Numbered from the stretch's first letter, positions 49,724 through 59,485 are shown. The stretch: 64,000 nt of DNA from an uncultured Flavobacteriaceae bacterium (GCA_913043275.1 CAJWLL010000008.1:1-64000); one strand, 5' to 3'. Numbers and translations: made by a program. Notes: generated by a model not told the origin, from the letters alone.

Positions 49724-50451
49724 AAAAGATAGCTGCTATAATTGAAGCTCGAATGACATCAAGTAGACTTCCAGGTAAAGTCCTACTAGAATCAGGAATT
49801 AATAAACCGCTATTACTTTGTTTAATTGAAAGAATTAGAAAAGTAAAAAACATTGATCAAATAATAATTGCAACAACAACGAATAGTCAGGATAACAAAA
49901 TTGTAGAATTTTGTAAAGAAAATAAAATCAATTTTTTTAGAGGGAGTGAAAACGATGTTATGGCTAGAGTTTTAAATGCCTCACTAAAATTTGAAGTTGA
50001 TATTATTATTGAAATTACAGGTGATTGCCCAATTATAGACCCTGAAATAATAAGCTTAGTTTTAAACACACATTTAGAAAACCAATATGACTACACTTCT
50101 AATTGCAATTTTAGATCTTTTCCAGACGGCATGGATGTGCAAGTTTTTTCGACTAAAATACTTTCAAATTCATATAAATTAGTAAAAACTAAATTGGAAA
50201 AAGAGCATGTAACTTTAGAAATAAGAAAGTCATCTAAATATTCTAAAATCAATTTAGTAGCTCCACAAAATTATTTTTTACCAGACCTAGGACTAACTTT
50301 AGATGAAGAAGGAGATTATCTTTTGATTTCTTCTTTGTTCAAACACTTTAAAAATAATGATTTTGGGTTGAAACAAATTTTAGATTTCCTTAAAGAAAAG
50401 AATCAACTCATAGAACTTAACAAAAATGTGGTTAGAAAAGGAGACACTTAA
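49720..50451 (+). CDS. cytidylyltransferase domain protein (SpsF-like)
   Basis: IAAIIEARMTSSRLPGKVLLESGINKPLLLCLIERI..IIIEITGDCPIIDPEII. Confidence 0.88.
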   Translation: MKKIAAIIEARMTSSRLPGKVLLESGINKPLLLCLIERIRKVKNIDQIIIATTTNSQDNKIVEFCKENKINFFRGSENDVMARVLNASLKFEVDIIIEITGDCPIIDPEIISLVLNTHLENQYDYTSNCNFRSFPDGMDVQVFSTKILSNSYKLVKTKLEKEHVTLEIRKSSKYSKINLVAPQNYFLPDLGLTLDEEGDYLLISSLFKHFKNNDFGLKQILDFLKEKNQLIELNKNVVRKGDT

Positions 50452-51316
50452 AAACACAAAACTAGGAGTAATTTTATGTGACGCGGGAGGTACCTTCCAT
50501 ACCATTTCATTGTTGGAGGAATTTAAAATAAAACCGAATTTTTATTGTGATGGACCTTCACTTGAAATTCTTAAATTTTCAGAGCCAAAGAAATCTCTCA
50601 AACAATTTATCAGTGATAATGATTTAATTTTGACATCTAATAGCTGGTCTTCAGATATTGAACTCAGAGCTATTAAGGAGGCAAAACATAAAGGGAAGAA
50701 AGTATTTACAGTCCTAGACCATGTTGTTAATTTCGATAATAGATTTATTTTAAATGGCGAACTTTTATTACCAGATTCTATCATCTTATTTGACAATGAA
50801 TCATTTATAAAAGCTAAAGAAATTTTTGGGAAATATGATGTCAGTTTATATCAGTGCAAATCAAATTATTTTTTAAATAAATTTCTTAATGAAATAAAAA
50901 TCAACAGTCCGAAAAAAAACTTTATACTTTATATAGATGAACCTATTAAGGATCACTATGAAAAAATGTTAAAAAATAAATTTGAATATAGGGGCTTTAA
51001 TGAATACACAGGAATAAATTTTTTTATGGAGAAAATAAAAGAGACAAAGTTTGAAAAATTTAATATTGACATTAAATTACACCCATCTTCAAAAGCCAAC
51101 AAATATGACTATTTAAGGCATGATCAAATTAAAATTTTGAATCCAAAAATAAAATTTGAGAGTATAATATCTGCATATAATTTTGTAGTTGGCTATGAAT
51201 CAATGGCCCTTTATCTTGCAACTAAAATTGAGCCAAGAATTAATGTCTATTCATTAATCCCTCCTTTCGTAAAAGACAAAAATATTTTTAACTTAAACTC
51301 TTTTTATGATCTTTAA
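50426..51316 (+). CDS. hypothetical protein, possible GT-B-like/polysialyltransferase-like protein
   Basis: FNIDIKLHPSSKANKYDYL..NFVVGYESMALYLATKIEPRINVYSL; no confident family. Confidence 0.5.
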   Translation: MWLEKETLKNTKLGVILCDAGGTFHTISLLEEFKIKPNFYCDGPSLEILKFSEPKKSLKQFISDNDLILTSNSWSSDIELRAIKEAKHKGKKVFTVLDHVVNFDNRFILNGELLLPDSIILFDNESFIKAKEIFGKYDVSLYQCKSNYFLNKFLNEIKINSPKKNFILYIDEPIKDHYEKMLKNKFEYRGFNEYTGINFFMEKIKETKFEKFNIDIKLHPSSKANKYDYLRHDQIKILNPKIKFESIISAYNFVVGYESMALYLATKIEPRINVYSLIPPFVKDKNIFNLNSFYDL

Positions 51317-52256
51317 CGTTGCTTTGTTTGGTTTAGGGAATGTGGGATTTAAATACGATAAATATGCCAAAAATAAATCTTATTTAACTCATTATTCAAC
51401 AATTAAAAACCTAGATGGTTTTAAGCTTAGCTTAGCTATTGACAATGACAAAAATAATAGAAAAGAATTTGAAAAAATTACCAAGATCAAAGCAATTTCT
51501 ACAGATGAATTACCAAGAGGGAATAAAAAAATTGATATAGTAATAATAGCAACACCACTTAAAACTCATATTGAGATAATTAAAAAGGCAGTTATTTTGA
51601 AGCCTAAGTTTATCTTATGTGAAAAACCTCTTTCTTTATCAAATATTGAAACAAAGGATATAATTAAGTTATGTTCCTTTAACAAAATTAATTTGGAACT
51701 TAATTATTTTAGAAGATTTGAAAAATCAGCTGTAGAAATTAAAAAAAAATTAAACAACATTTCTTTTTTTAGAGCGACGGTCTTTTATTCTAATGGATTT
51801 ATTAATAACGGATCTCACTTTTTAGATCTAATAACCTATTGGTTTGGGAAACCAAAAAACATTTTTTTGAAAAAACAAAACGGAATATTAACAAAGTCTT
51901 ACAAAGATTATGACCTGGATTTTGAATTAAATTATGGGATTGGGGATGTGAATTTCTTTTCTTGGAAAGAAAATCTTTATTCAAACTATAGCATAAGAAT
52001 TTATACAGATTTATTTAAAATAGACTACGATATTAACGGTTATAAAACTACAATGCATAGTAGGATTGATGATCCAGAATATAAAGGTTTTAAAAGATTA
52101 AATGAGGAATCAATAATCATCAAAAATAATTTAAGTAATGGGTTTAAGCCTATATACTTAAAAATTTATTCTAACATGGAGAAAATGGTTGAAACGGATT
52201 TTAATAAAATTCAAATTGTGCCAAAAATAATTAATCGAATTTTAAAACAAATATGA
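51306..52256 (+). CDS. Gfo/Idh/MocA-family oxidoreductase
   Basis: NVALFGLGNVGFKYDKY..DIVIIATPLKTHIEIIKKAVILKPKFILCEKPLS. Confidence 0.88.
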   Translation: MIFNVALFGLGNVGFKYDKYAKNKSYLTHYSTIKNLDGFKLSLAIDNDKNNRKEFEKITKIKAISTDELPRGNKKIDIVIIATPLKTHIEIIKKAVILKPKFILCEKPLSLSNIETKDIIKLCSFNKINLELNYFRRFEKSAVEIKKKLNNISFFRATVFYSNGFINNGSHFLDLITYWFGKPKNIFLKKQNGILTKSYKDYDLDFELNYGIGDVNFFSWKENLYSNYSIRIYTDLFKIDYDINGYKTTMHSRIDDPEYKGFKRLNEESIIIKNNLSNGFKPIYLKIYSNMEKMVETDFNKIQIVPKIINRILKQI

Positions 52257-53530
52257 AAAATAGACTAGCCATCCTTGGAGGAGAAAAAACTATAAACCAT
52301 TCTTTCAAAAGGTTTAATACAATTGGTGATGAAGAAATAAATGCGGTGGTTAAAGTCATGAAATCAGGTGTGCTATCAAGCTTTTTGGGATCCTGGTCTC
52401 CCGAATTTTATGGAGGGAAATATGTCAAAGCTTTAGAAAAAGCTTTTGAAAAAAAATATAATGTTAAATATGCGTTAGCCGTTAACTCATGGACCTCAGG
52501 ACTAATATGTGCAGTTGGAGCTCTTGATATAGAGCCAGGCGATGAGATTATTTTAACTCCTTTTACTATGTGCGCTTGTGCTTCAGCAATAATACATTGG
52601 AATGCAATACCAGTATTCGTAGATATAGATGAAGACACTTTTAATATTGACCCTAGCTTAATTGAAAATCACATCACAAAAAAAACAAAAGCAATAATAG
52701 CTGTTGATATTTTTGGACATCCATGTGAAATATCAAAAATTATGAGAATTGCAAAAAAACATAATCTTAAAGTTATTTCTGATTCAGCTCAATCACCGTG
52801 GTCCAAAAATCAAGATAGGGTAATTGGAACACAATCTGATATTGGTGGATACAGTCTAAATTATCACAAACATATCCATACCGGTGAAGGTGGAATAATA
52901 GTTACAAATGATCAAAATTATTATCAAAGAATGGCACTAATACGGAATCATGCTGAAGCAGTTGTTGGTGATATGGGGAGAATGGATCTAAACAACATGA
53001 TTGGATATAATTTTAGAATGGGTGAAATAGAAGCTGCTATTGGTATAGAACAATTAAAAAAATTAGAAAGCATCGTTCAGAGAAAACAGGAAATATGCAA
53101 TTTATTATCACAAGGGCTAAGTTTCTTGGATGGGCTTATCACCCCATATATAAATAAAAAAAATACACATTCATTCTATGTTTATCCCATAAAATTAGAT
53201 AAGTTAAAAATAAGGGTATCTAGAGAAAGAATAGTTGAAGCATTAATTGAAGAAGGAATATATGAAGGATTAGCAAATGGTTACGTAAATCTTCATTTAC
53301 TACCAATTTTTCAAAAAAAAATTGCATATGGTAAAAGTGGTTATCCTTGGAATTTAACCCAAAACGGAAAAACCATTTCATATAAAAAAGGAATTTGTCC
53401 TGTCGCAGAAAAACTCCAAGATGAGACTTTAATAATGTTTGAGGTTTGTTTATTTGAACTTTCAAACTCAGATATAGAGTTAATTATCAAAGCTTTTAAA
53501 AAAGTATGGAAAAACCTAGATAAACTGTGA
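52253..53530 (+). CDS. DegT/DnrJ/EryC1/StrS-family aminotransferase
   Basis: YALAVNSWTSGLICAVGALDIEPGDEIILTPFTMCACASAIIHWNAIPVFVDIDEDTFNIDPSLI; YSLNYHKHIHTGEGGIIVTND. Confidence 0.92.
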   Translation: MKNRLAILGGEKTINHSFKRFNTIGDEEINAVVKVMKSGVLSSFLGSWSPEFYGGKYVKALEKAFEKKYNVKYALAVNSWTSGLICAVGALDIEPGDEIILTPFTMCACASAIIHWNAIPVFVDIDEDTFNIDPSLIENHITKKTKAIIAVDIFGHPCEISKIMRIAKKHNLKVISDSAQSPWSKNQDRVIGTQSDIGGYSLNYHKHIHTGEGGIIVTNDQNYYQRMALIRNHAEAVVGDMGRMDLNNMIGYNFRMGEIEAAIGIEQLKKLESIVQRKQEICNLLSQGLSFLDGLITPYINKKNTHSFYVYPIKLDKLKIRVSRERIVEALIEEGIYEGLANGYVNLHLLPIFQKKIAYGKSGYPWNLTQNGKTISYKKGICPVAEKLQDETLIMFEVCLFELSNSDIELIIKAFKKVWKNLDKL

Positions 53531-53702
53531 ATATAATACTAATTAATAAAGCAGAAGATTTTTCAAAGATTAATGAAATCAATGCAGATCTCGCTTAGAC
53601 AAAGTATACTGGTGTAAAAGTCTTAGAAAATTAAAACTTTAAATACAGTAACAAAGCTAAAACCTAAATAAAATTTAGAAAAGGCCTAGCATAAAATAAC
53701 TT
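53527..53702 (+). pseudogene. possible decayed gene between DegT and formyltransferase genes
   Basis: GTG overlapping upstream stop (gtga), VNIILINKAEDFSKINEINADLA* then stops in all frames. Confidence 0.35.
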
Positions 53703-54380
53703 ATGGAAATATCATTAATAATGAATCAAAATTCATATGTTGGAAGAGAATACTTAGAGGCATTGAAAAAAGAAGACATAAAAGTAGATGTGTTATCTAT
53801 TGGCCTACATCCAGAGAGAGATTTAATAGAGGAAGAACGTTGCGGTAAATTATGGTCTCCAAAAGACCAAGTGAGTTTAGCCAAATACCATTATTTCTAT
53901 AATTTCCCCCACTTAAAATCAAAACAACTAAATAGGTTTTTAATTATGAAAAAATACGATTTGGGGATCCAAGGAGGTACAGATATAATAAAGGAAAATA
54001 TCATTGATAAATACAAATTAGGTATCTTAAATTTTCACCCAGGTCTTCTCCCTCAATATAGAGGTTGTAGTGCACCAGAATGGCAAATTTACGAAAATAA
54101 AAATGTTTATTCGACTTGTCATATTATTGATAAAGGAATTGATACAGGCAAAATTGTTGCAAAAAAACAATTAAACACAAATTATAAAAGCTATTACCAT
54201 TTTAGAGCATCTATATATAAAGAAATTTCTATTTTCTTAGTTAATACAATTAAGAATATTATAGAAAATAAGGGTTTTGTTAATAAACCATATAATCAGG
54301 AGGAGAAAATAGCAGTTTATAGAAAATATATTGGAAAAAAAAAAATTGACTACATCAAAAAAAATTATTTCAATGAGTAA
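53703..54380 (+). CDS. formyltransferase-family protein
   Basis: KLGILNFHPGLLPQYRGCSAPEWQIYENKNVYSTCHIIDKGIDTGKIV. Confidence 0.88.
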   Translation: MEISLIMNQNSYVGREYLEALKKEDIKVDVLSIGLHPERDLIEEERCGKLWSPKDQVSLAKYHYFYNFPHLKSKQLNRFLIMKKYDLGIQGGTDIIKENIIDKYKLGILNFHPGLLPQYRGCSAPEWQIYENKNVYSTCHIIDKGIDTGKIVAKKQLNTNYKSYYHFRASIYKEISIFLVNTIKNIIENKGFVNKPYNQEEKIAVYRKYIGKKKIDYIKKNYFNE

Positions 54381-54415
54381 AATTTGACAAATTTTATAAA
54401 AAATTATAGTTAACG

Positions 54416-54952
54416 ATGCTAAATAAAAAATTTATTGTTTTTGATAGGGATGGAACTTTAATAAAATATGTTCCTTATTTAAGTAATCCGTCGTCCGTAG
54501 AATTAATTCCCGGTGTAAAGGAATTTATAAATAATTTACTCAAAAACTCCAATAAACTTTTCTTACATACAAACCAATCTGGCGTAAGCAGAGGATTATT
54601 TAATATTCAAGAAGTTATAAAATGTAATGAAAGATTATTTGAATTATTAGGATTTGGGGATGACTTATTTGAAAGAATTTGTATTGCTACAGAATTAAGT
54701 TTATCTAATAATTCCTATCGTAAACCCTCACCAAGATTTGCAAATGAAATAATCAATGATTACGAAATCGATAAAAGTGATTTATTTTATATTGGAGATA
54801 ATATTTCTGATCTTGAAACAGCTAATAATACTGGATGCAATGCATATGGTATTCTTAATAAAAAATTAAATTATAGTGTTGAAAACAACACTTTGGGATA
54901 TAGAATTTTTAAAAACATTATAGATCTAAATAACTTTTTATATGAAAACTAA
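54416..54952 (+). CDS. gmhB: D,D-heptose 1,7-bisphosphate phosphatase-like HAD protein
   Basis: FIVFDRDGTLIKYVPYLSNPSSVELIPGVKEFI..TNQSGVSRGLF..KPSPRFANEII..YIGDNISDLETA. Confidence 0.8.
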   Translation: MLNKKFIVFDRDGTLIKYVPYLSNPSSVELIPGVKEFINNLLKNSNKLFLHTNQSGVSRGLFNIQEVIKCNERLFELLGFGDDLFERICIATELSLSNNSYRKPSPRFANEIINDYEIDKSDLFYIGDNISDLETANNTGCNAYGILNKKLNYSVENNTLGYRIFKNIIDLNNFLYEN

Positions 54953-56306
54953 TTTAGAAAAATATTGTATATCATTTTCATCTACAATTAAAGAGGCAAT
55001 TGAAAAAATTGAAATTAATGAAGAAGGATTTATTTTAATTATTAATGAAAAAAATGTTCTTCTTGGAATAGCTACAGATGGAGATATTAGAAGGCATTTG
55101 ATAAAAAAAGGAGTATTAAATGATAAAATAGTGGAATGTTCAAATAAAAATTTCATAAGTGTTGATCAAAAAACTTCTTATGAAGAAATTTATAAAATGC
55201 TAGATGATAATATTAAGTTACTACCAGTTTTAAACAACAAAAAGGTTTTAGTAAATGTTATTACCAAAAAAAATATTCCAGAAAGACAACAAAGAGATTA
55301 TTACAGTAGGGCAAAAGCTCCAGTTAGAATTAGTTTTAGCGGAGGTGGATCTGACACCACATCTTATTTGAAAAATAATAATGGAGCTGTAATAAACACA
55401 ACTATATCCCTTTTCAGTCATTGTTCATTAAAAAAAAGGGAAGATAAAAAAATCATCATTGATTCAATTGATTTAAATCAAAATAGTAGTTTTCAGGACT
55501 TAAATCAAATGAATTCAAATCCAGGAAAATTTAAACTAATAAATGCATTATTGAATACAATTAATCTTGATCATGGCGTAGAACTCTCTTTAAAGTCTGA
55601 CTTCCCTTTTTCATCAGGATTAGGGGGGTCTTCAGCAGTTTGTGCTTCAATATTGGGTTGCTTCAATGAGTTTAGAAATGACAAATGGGATGAATATGAA
55701 ATCTCTGAATTAGCTTACCAAGCCGAAAGATTATATCTAGGTATTGAAGGAGGTTGGCAAGATCAATATGCAACGGTTTTCGGAGGCTTCAACTTGATGG
55801 AATTTAAATCAAAAAATAATTTGGTAATCCCGATAAGGATATCAAACGAAAAAAAATTAGAGCTCGAAGCATCACTTATTCTTTGTTATACAAATAGTAA
55901 TCATTTAGATTTAAACATACACCACAATCAAAAAAATAATTTAGTAAACAAATTAGTTCTAAAAAATATTTCAAAAAGCGTTCACTTAACTTATGAAATT
56001 AGAGATCATTTATTAAAAGGTGAAATAAATAAAATGGGCCAGTCTTTAAATAAATCTTGGGAATTAAAGAAAACTTTTAGCAATAAGATTTCCAATGAAA
56101 AACTCAATATTATATATCAAAAAGCAATTTTAAATGGAGCTAAAGGGGGGAAACTTTTAGGTGCTGGTGGAGGTGGTTTTTTTCTTTTTTTTGTTGACAT
56201 TGAAAATAAAAATAAATTGATTAAATGGATTTTAAAAGCAAAAATGACTTATATAAATGTAAACTTTGAAAATGAAGGGATGACTTCATGGAGCGTAAGG
56301 GTTTAA
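54942..56306 (+). CDS. tandem CBS domains fused to GHMP sugar kinase (HddA-like heptose kinase)
   Basis: CBS: ILIINEKNVLLGIATDGDIRRHLIKKG; kinase: RAKAPVRISFSGGGSDTTSYLKNNNGAVIN, PFSSGLGGSSAVCASILGC, GAKGGKLLGAGGGGFFLFF. Confidence 0.85.
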   Translation: MKTNLEKYCISFSSTIKEAIEKIEINEEGFILIINEKNVLLGIATDGDIRRHLIKKGVLNDKIVECSNKNFISVDQKTSYEEIYKMLDDNIKLLPVLNNKKVLVNVITKKNIPERQQRDYYSRAKAPVRISFSGGGSDTTSYLKNNNGAVINTTISLFSHCSLKKREDKKIIIDSIDLNQNSSFQDLNQMNSNPGKFKLINALLNTINLDHGVELSLKSDFPFSSGLGGSSAVCASILGCFNEFRNDKWDEYEISELAYQAERLYLGIEGGWQDQYATVFGGFNLMEFKSKNNLVIPIRISNEKKLELEASLILCYTNSNHLDLNIHHNQKNNLVNKLVLKNISKSVHLTYEIRDHLLKGEINKMGQSLNKSWELKKTFSNKISNEKLNIIYQKAILNGAKGGKLLGAGGGGFFLFFVDIENKNKLIKWILKAKMTYINVNFENEGMTSWSVRV

Positions 56307-56308
56307 CT

Positions 56309-58198
56309 ATGAAAATAGGAAATAATATTATTGGACAAAAAAAAGTTTTTGTGATAGCAGAAATTGGAAATAATCACAATGGTAGCTTTGAATTGGCTTT
56401 GAAAATGATTGATCAATCAATTGAAATTGGAGTTGATTGTGTTAAATTTCAAATGAGAAAATTGAATGAAGTATATAGAAGCAAGAGTTTAAACAAATTA
56501 GGTGATGATTTAGGAACCGAATATACAATCGATTTACTTAGTAGATTTGAGTTAAGTATTGAGGAGCACAGAAAGATCTTTAATTATTGTAAAGAAAAAG
56601 GGATACTTTATATGTGTACACCTTGGGATTTAAAAAGTGTAGAAATTTTAGAAGATCTTGGAGTTTTAGCATATAAAATTGCATCTGCAGATTTGACAAA
56701 TATACCACTAATAGAAAAGCTTATTAAAACTAAAAAACCTTTGATTTTGTCAACTGGTATGAGCACTCTTAGTGAAATTAAAAAAACAGTTAATCTCCTA
56801 AACACTAATAAATCTGAATTTGCAGTCTTACATTGTAACAGTACATATCCTGCTCCATTTCATGATATAAATCTAAATTGGATATCAAATTTAAAATTAG
56901 AACATAATATTATAGGATATTCAGGACACGAAAGAGGCACAAGTGTTTCTATTGCTGCAGTCGCATTAGGGGCAAAAATAATTGAAAGACACTTTACTTT
57001 GGATAGGAAAATGGAAGGTCCTGATCATGCAGCAAGTCTTGAATTTGATGAATTTGTTGATTTAGTTAAAGGAATAAGACAAGTTGAAGAAGCATTAGGG
57101 TCAAAATCTACAGAAAGGAAACTTAGCCAAGGTGAAATGATAAATAGAGAAAATTTAGGTAAAAGTCTAGTTGCTTCAAGGGAAATAAAGGATGGAGATA
57201 TAATCTCTGAACAAGACATAAAAATTGTTAGTCCTGGGCAGGGTCTGTCTCCTCATTATAAAAATGAATTGATTGGAGTAAAAATTACGAGAAATATTGA
57301 ATCAGAGGATTTTTTCTTTAAATCAGATATTTATGGAAAGAGAGAATTCAAAAAGAATTATAATTTTTCATTAAAATGGGGTGTACCTGTAAGATATCAT
57401 GATTTTCAAAAGTTTAATGATATGATAAATCCAGATTTTTTTGAATTTCATTTATCCTATAGCGATATGGAATTGAAAATAGAAGATTATATAAGAGATA
57501 AATATAATTGTGGATTCGTTGTCCATGCCCCAGAGCTTTATGAAGGAAGCCATCTTATGGACTTAACAACAGATGATAATGAATATTTAAAGTTTTCAAT
57601 TTTACAAACCCAAAAAGTAATTGATATTACTAGAAAATTAAATGGATTTTTTCCAAATGAACTAAATCCTAAAATTGTTGCTAATATTGGAGGCTTTTCA
57701 ATGGATAAGCCATTTGATGAAAACAAAAAAAATGAACATTATGATCGTTTTTTTAGTAATCTTAAAAAGCTAGATATGGAAGGCGTGGAAATAATTCCTC
57801 AAACCATGGCACCTTTTCCTTGGCATTTTGGAGGACAACGATATCAAAATCTTTTTGTTCATGTAGATGAAATTATTAAATATTGTAATGAGTTCAATAT
57901 TAAAATGTGTTTTGATGTTTCACATAGTATGCTAACCTCAAATTATTTCCAATATGATTTTTATGAATTTGCAAAAAAAATTGCGCCATACACCACTCAC
58001 ATTCATATGGGAGACGCTTCAGGGTTGAATGGTGAGGGGTTACAAATAGGTGATGGGATTATTGATTTTAATCGTCTTGGCGAGATATTAATTTCTGGTG
58101 CAAGCAAATCAACTTTTATACCTGAAATTTGGCAGGGGCACAAAAATGACGGAGAAGGATTCTTTATTGCATTAGAAAGATTGGAAAATAAAATATAA
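56309..58198 (+). CDS. NeuB-like synthase with SAF domain fused to TIM-barrel sugar isomerase-like domain
   Basis: VFVIAEIGNNHNGSFELALKMIDQSIEIGVDCVKFQMRK; SAF; then MCFDVSHSMLTSNYF..APYTTHIHMGDASGLNGEGLQIGDGIIDF. Confidence 0.9.
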   Translation: MKIGNNIIGQKKVFVIAEIGNNHNGSFELALKMIDQSIEIGVDCVKFQMRKLNEVYRSKSLNKLGDDLGTEYTIDLLSRFELSIEEHRKIFNYCKEKGILYMCTPWDLKSVEILEDLGVLAYKIASADLTNIPLIEKLIKTKKPLILSTGMSTLSEIKKTVNLLNTNKSEFAVLHCNSTYPAPFHDINLNWISNLKLEHNIIGYSGHERGTSVSIAAVALGAKIIERHFTLDRKMEGPDHAASLEFDEFVDLVKGIRQVEEALGSKSTERKLSQGEMINRENLGKSLVASREIKDGDIISEQDIKIVSPGQGLSPHYKNELIGVKITRNIESEDFFFKSDIYGKREFKKNYNFSLKWGVPVRYHDFQKFNDMINPDFFEFHLSYSDMELKIEDYIRDKYNCGFVVHAPELYEGSHLMDLTTDDNEYLKFSILQTQKVIDITRKLNGFFPNELNPKIVANIGGFSMDKPFDENKKNEHYDRFFSNLKKLDMEGVEIIPQTMAPFPWHFGGQRYQNLFVHVDEIIKYCNEFNIKMCFDVSHSMLTSNYFQYDFYEFAKKIAPYTTHIHMGDASGLNGEGLQIGDGIIDFNRLGEILISGASKSTFIPEIWQGHKNDGEGFFIALERLENKI

Positions 58199-58640
58199 TG
58201 ATTAATAATTTAAAACTTGAAATTAGAAATTCTATAGATGTAAAACAGCAACTATATAATAATACTAACGAATTAGGTAAAATAGAAATCCTTTACCAGC
58301 AATATGTTTAGGAACAAATTCATCCAATTTAACAGCAATAGCCAATGATTATGGTTACAAAAACATTTTTTTAAGAGAGATGTTAGCTATAGGAGAAAAA
58401 GGAGATCTTTTTATTCCAATAAGTACAAGTGGAAACAGTGAAAATATACTTGAAGTAATAAAAGAAGCAAAGAAAATGGGAATAAATATTATTGGTTTAA
58501 CAGGTAAATTGGGTGGTAAAATGAGTCAAATTTGTGATACAATAAATATTCCTTCATTGATTACTGAAAAAATTCAAGAATGTCATATTATGGTTGGTCG
58601 CATAGTTTTTGCTCAAATAGAAAAAATTTTATTTCAATGA
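58198..58640 (+). pseudogene. SIS-domain phosphoheptose isomerase (GmhA-like) with internal deletion/frameshift
   Basis: N-term MINNLKLEIRNSIDVKQQLYNNTNELGKIEI.., then in another frame LPAICLGTNSSNLTAIANDYGYKNIFLREMLAIGEKGDLFIPISTSGNSENILEVIKEAK; GNGGSAADAQH segment missing. Confidence 0.75.
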
Positions 58641-59485
58641 ATTGTTATTTGTGTAGGAGTGAAAATTTTAAAATTGTGAACGAGGGGACTAGAGATAAAA
58701 ATAACATATCTGTTATTGAATGTATGAATTGTGGTTTAGTTACACTTGATTCTCACAAGCACATAGATGAAACTTTTTATAGAGATTCTAAAATGCATTC
58801 AACTAAAATTAAAATATCAAATTGGTTGGAGGAGACTCAAATTGACGATAATCGTAGAATTAAATTTTTGAAAGAGAAAATTACAAATAAAAAAATTTTA
58901 GATTTTGGATGTGGTAATGGAGGATTTTTATTAAAAGCTAATAGTTTAACAAACGAAGCAAAAGGGATAGAACCAGAAATGCAGTTTAAGTCTTTTTTTA
59001 AAAAAAATAATCTTAAAGTGCTTAATTCATTAATTGACTTACCCCCTGAGAAGTTTGATTTAATTACAGCTTTCCATGTATTTGAGCATCTAAAAGATCC
59101 AATTCAAATGCTTTCTAATCTTAAGCATTTTCTCGGGACCAAATCAGAAATAATAATAGAAGTACCAAATTCCGACGATGCTCTTTTGACTTATTATCAA
59201 TCCAAAAAATTTGCAAATTTCACATACTGGAGCCAACATTTATTTTTGTTTAATGAAAAAACTTTAGAAAATTTATTTATTAAATCAAATTATAAAATCA
59301 ACTGGATTAAACAAATACAAAGATATCCTTTATCAAATCATTTGTATTGGCTTTCAAAAGGATTGCCTAACGGACACAAAATTTTTACTGCAATGAGCGA
59401 TACAAAATTAAATTTTGAATACGAAAAAATATTAAAACGCGAAAAAATATGCGATACTCTTTTAGCTTCAATTAGCCTAAACTAA
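58637..59485 (+). CDS. class I SAM methyltransferase with N-terminal zinc-binding motif
   Basis: MNCYLCRSENFKIV..CMNCGLV; ILDFGCGNGGFLLKA; ITAFHVFEHLKDP; ATG at 58637 overlaps SIS stop. Confidence 0.88.
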   Translation: MNCYLCRSENFKIVNEGTRDKNNISVIECMNCGLVTLDSHKHIDETFYRDSKMHSTKIKISNWLEETQIDDNRRIKFLKEKITNKKILDFGCGNGGFLLKANSLTNEAKGIEPEMQFKSFFKKNNLKVLNSLIDLPPEKFDLITAFHVFEHLKDPIQMLSNLKHFLGTKSEIIIEVPNSDDALLTYYQSKKFANFTYWSQHLFLFNEKTLENLFIKSNYKINWIKQIQRYPLSNHLYWLSKGLPNGHKIFTAMSDTKLNFEYEKILKREKICDTLLASISLN

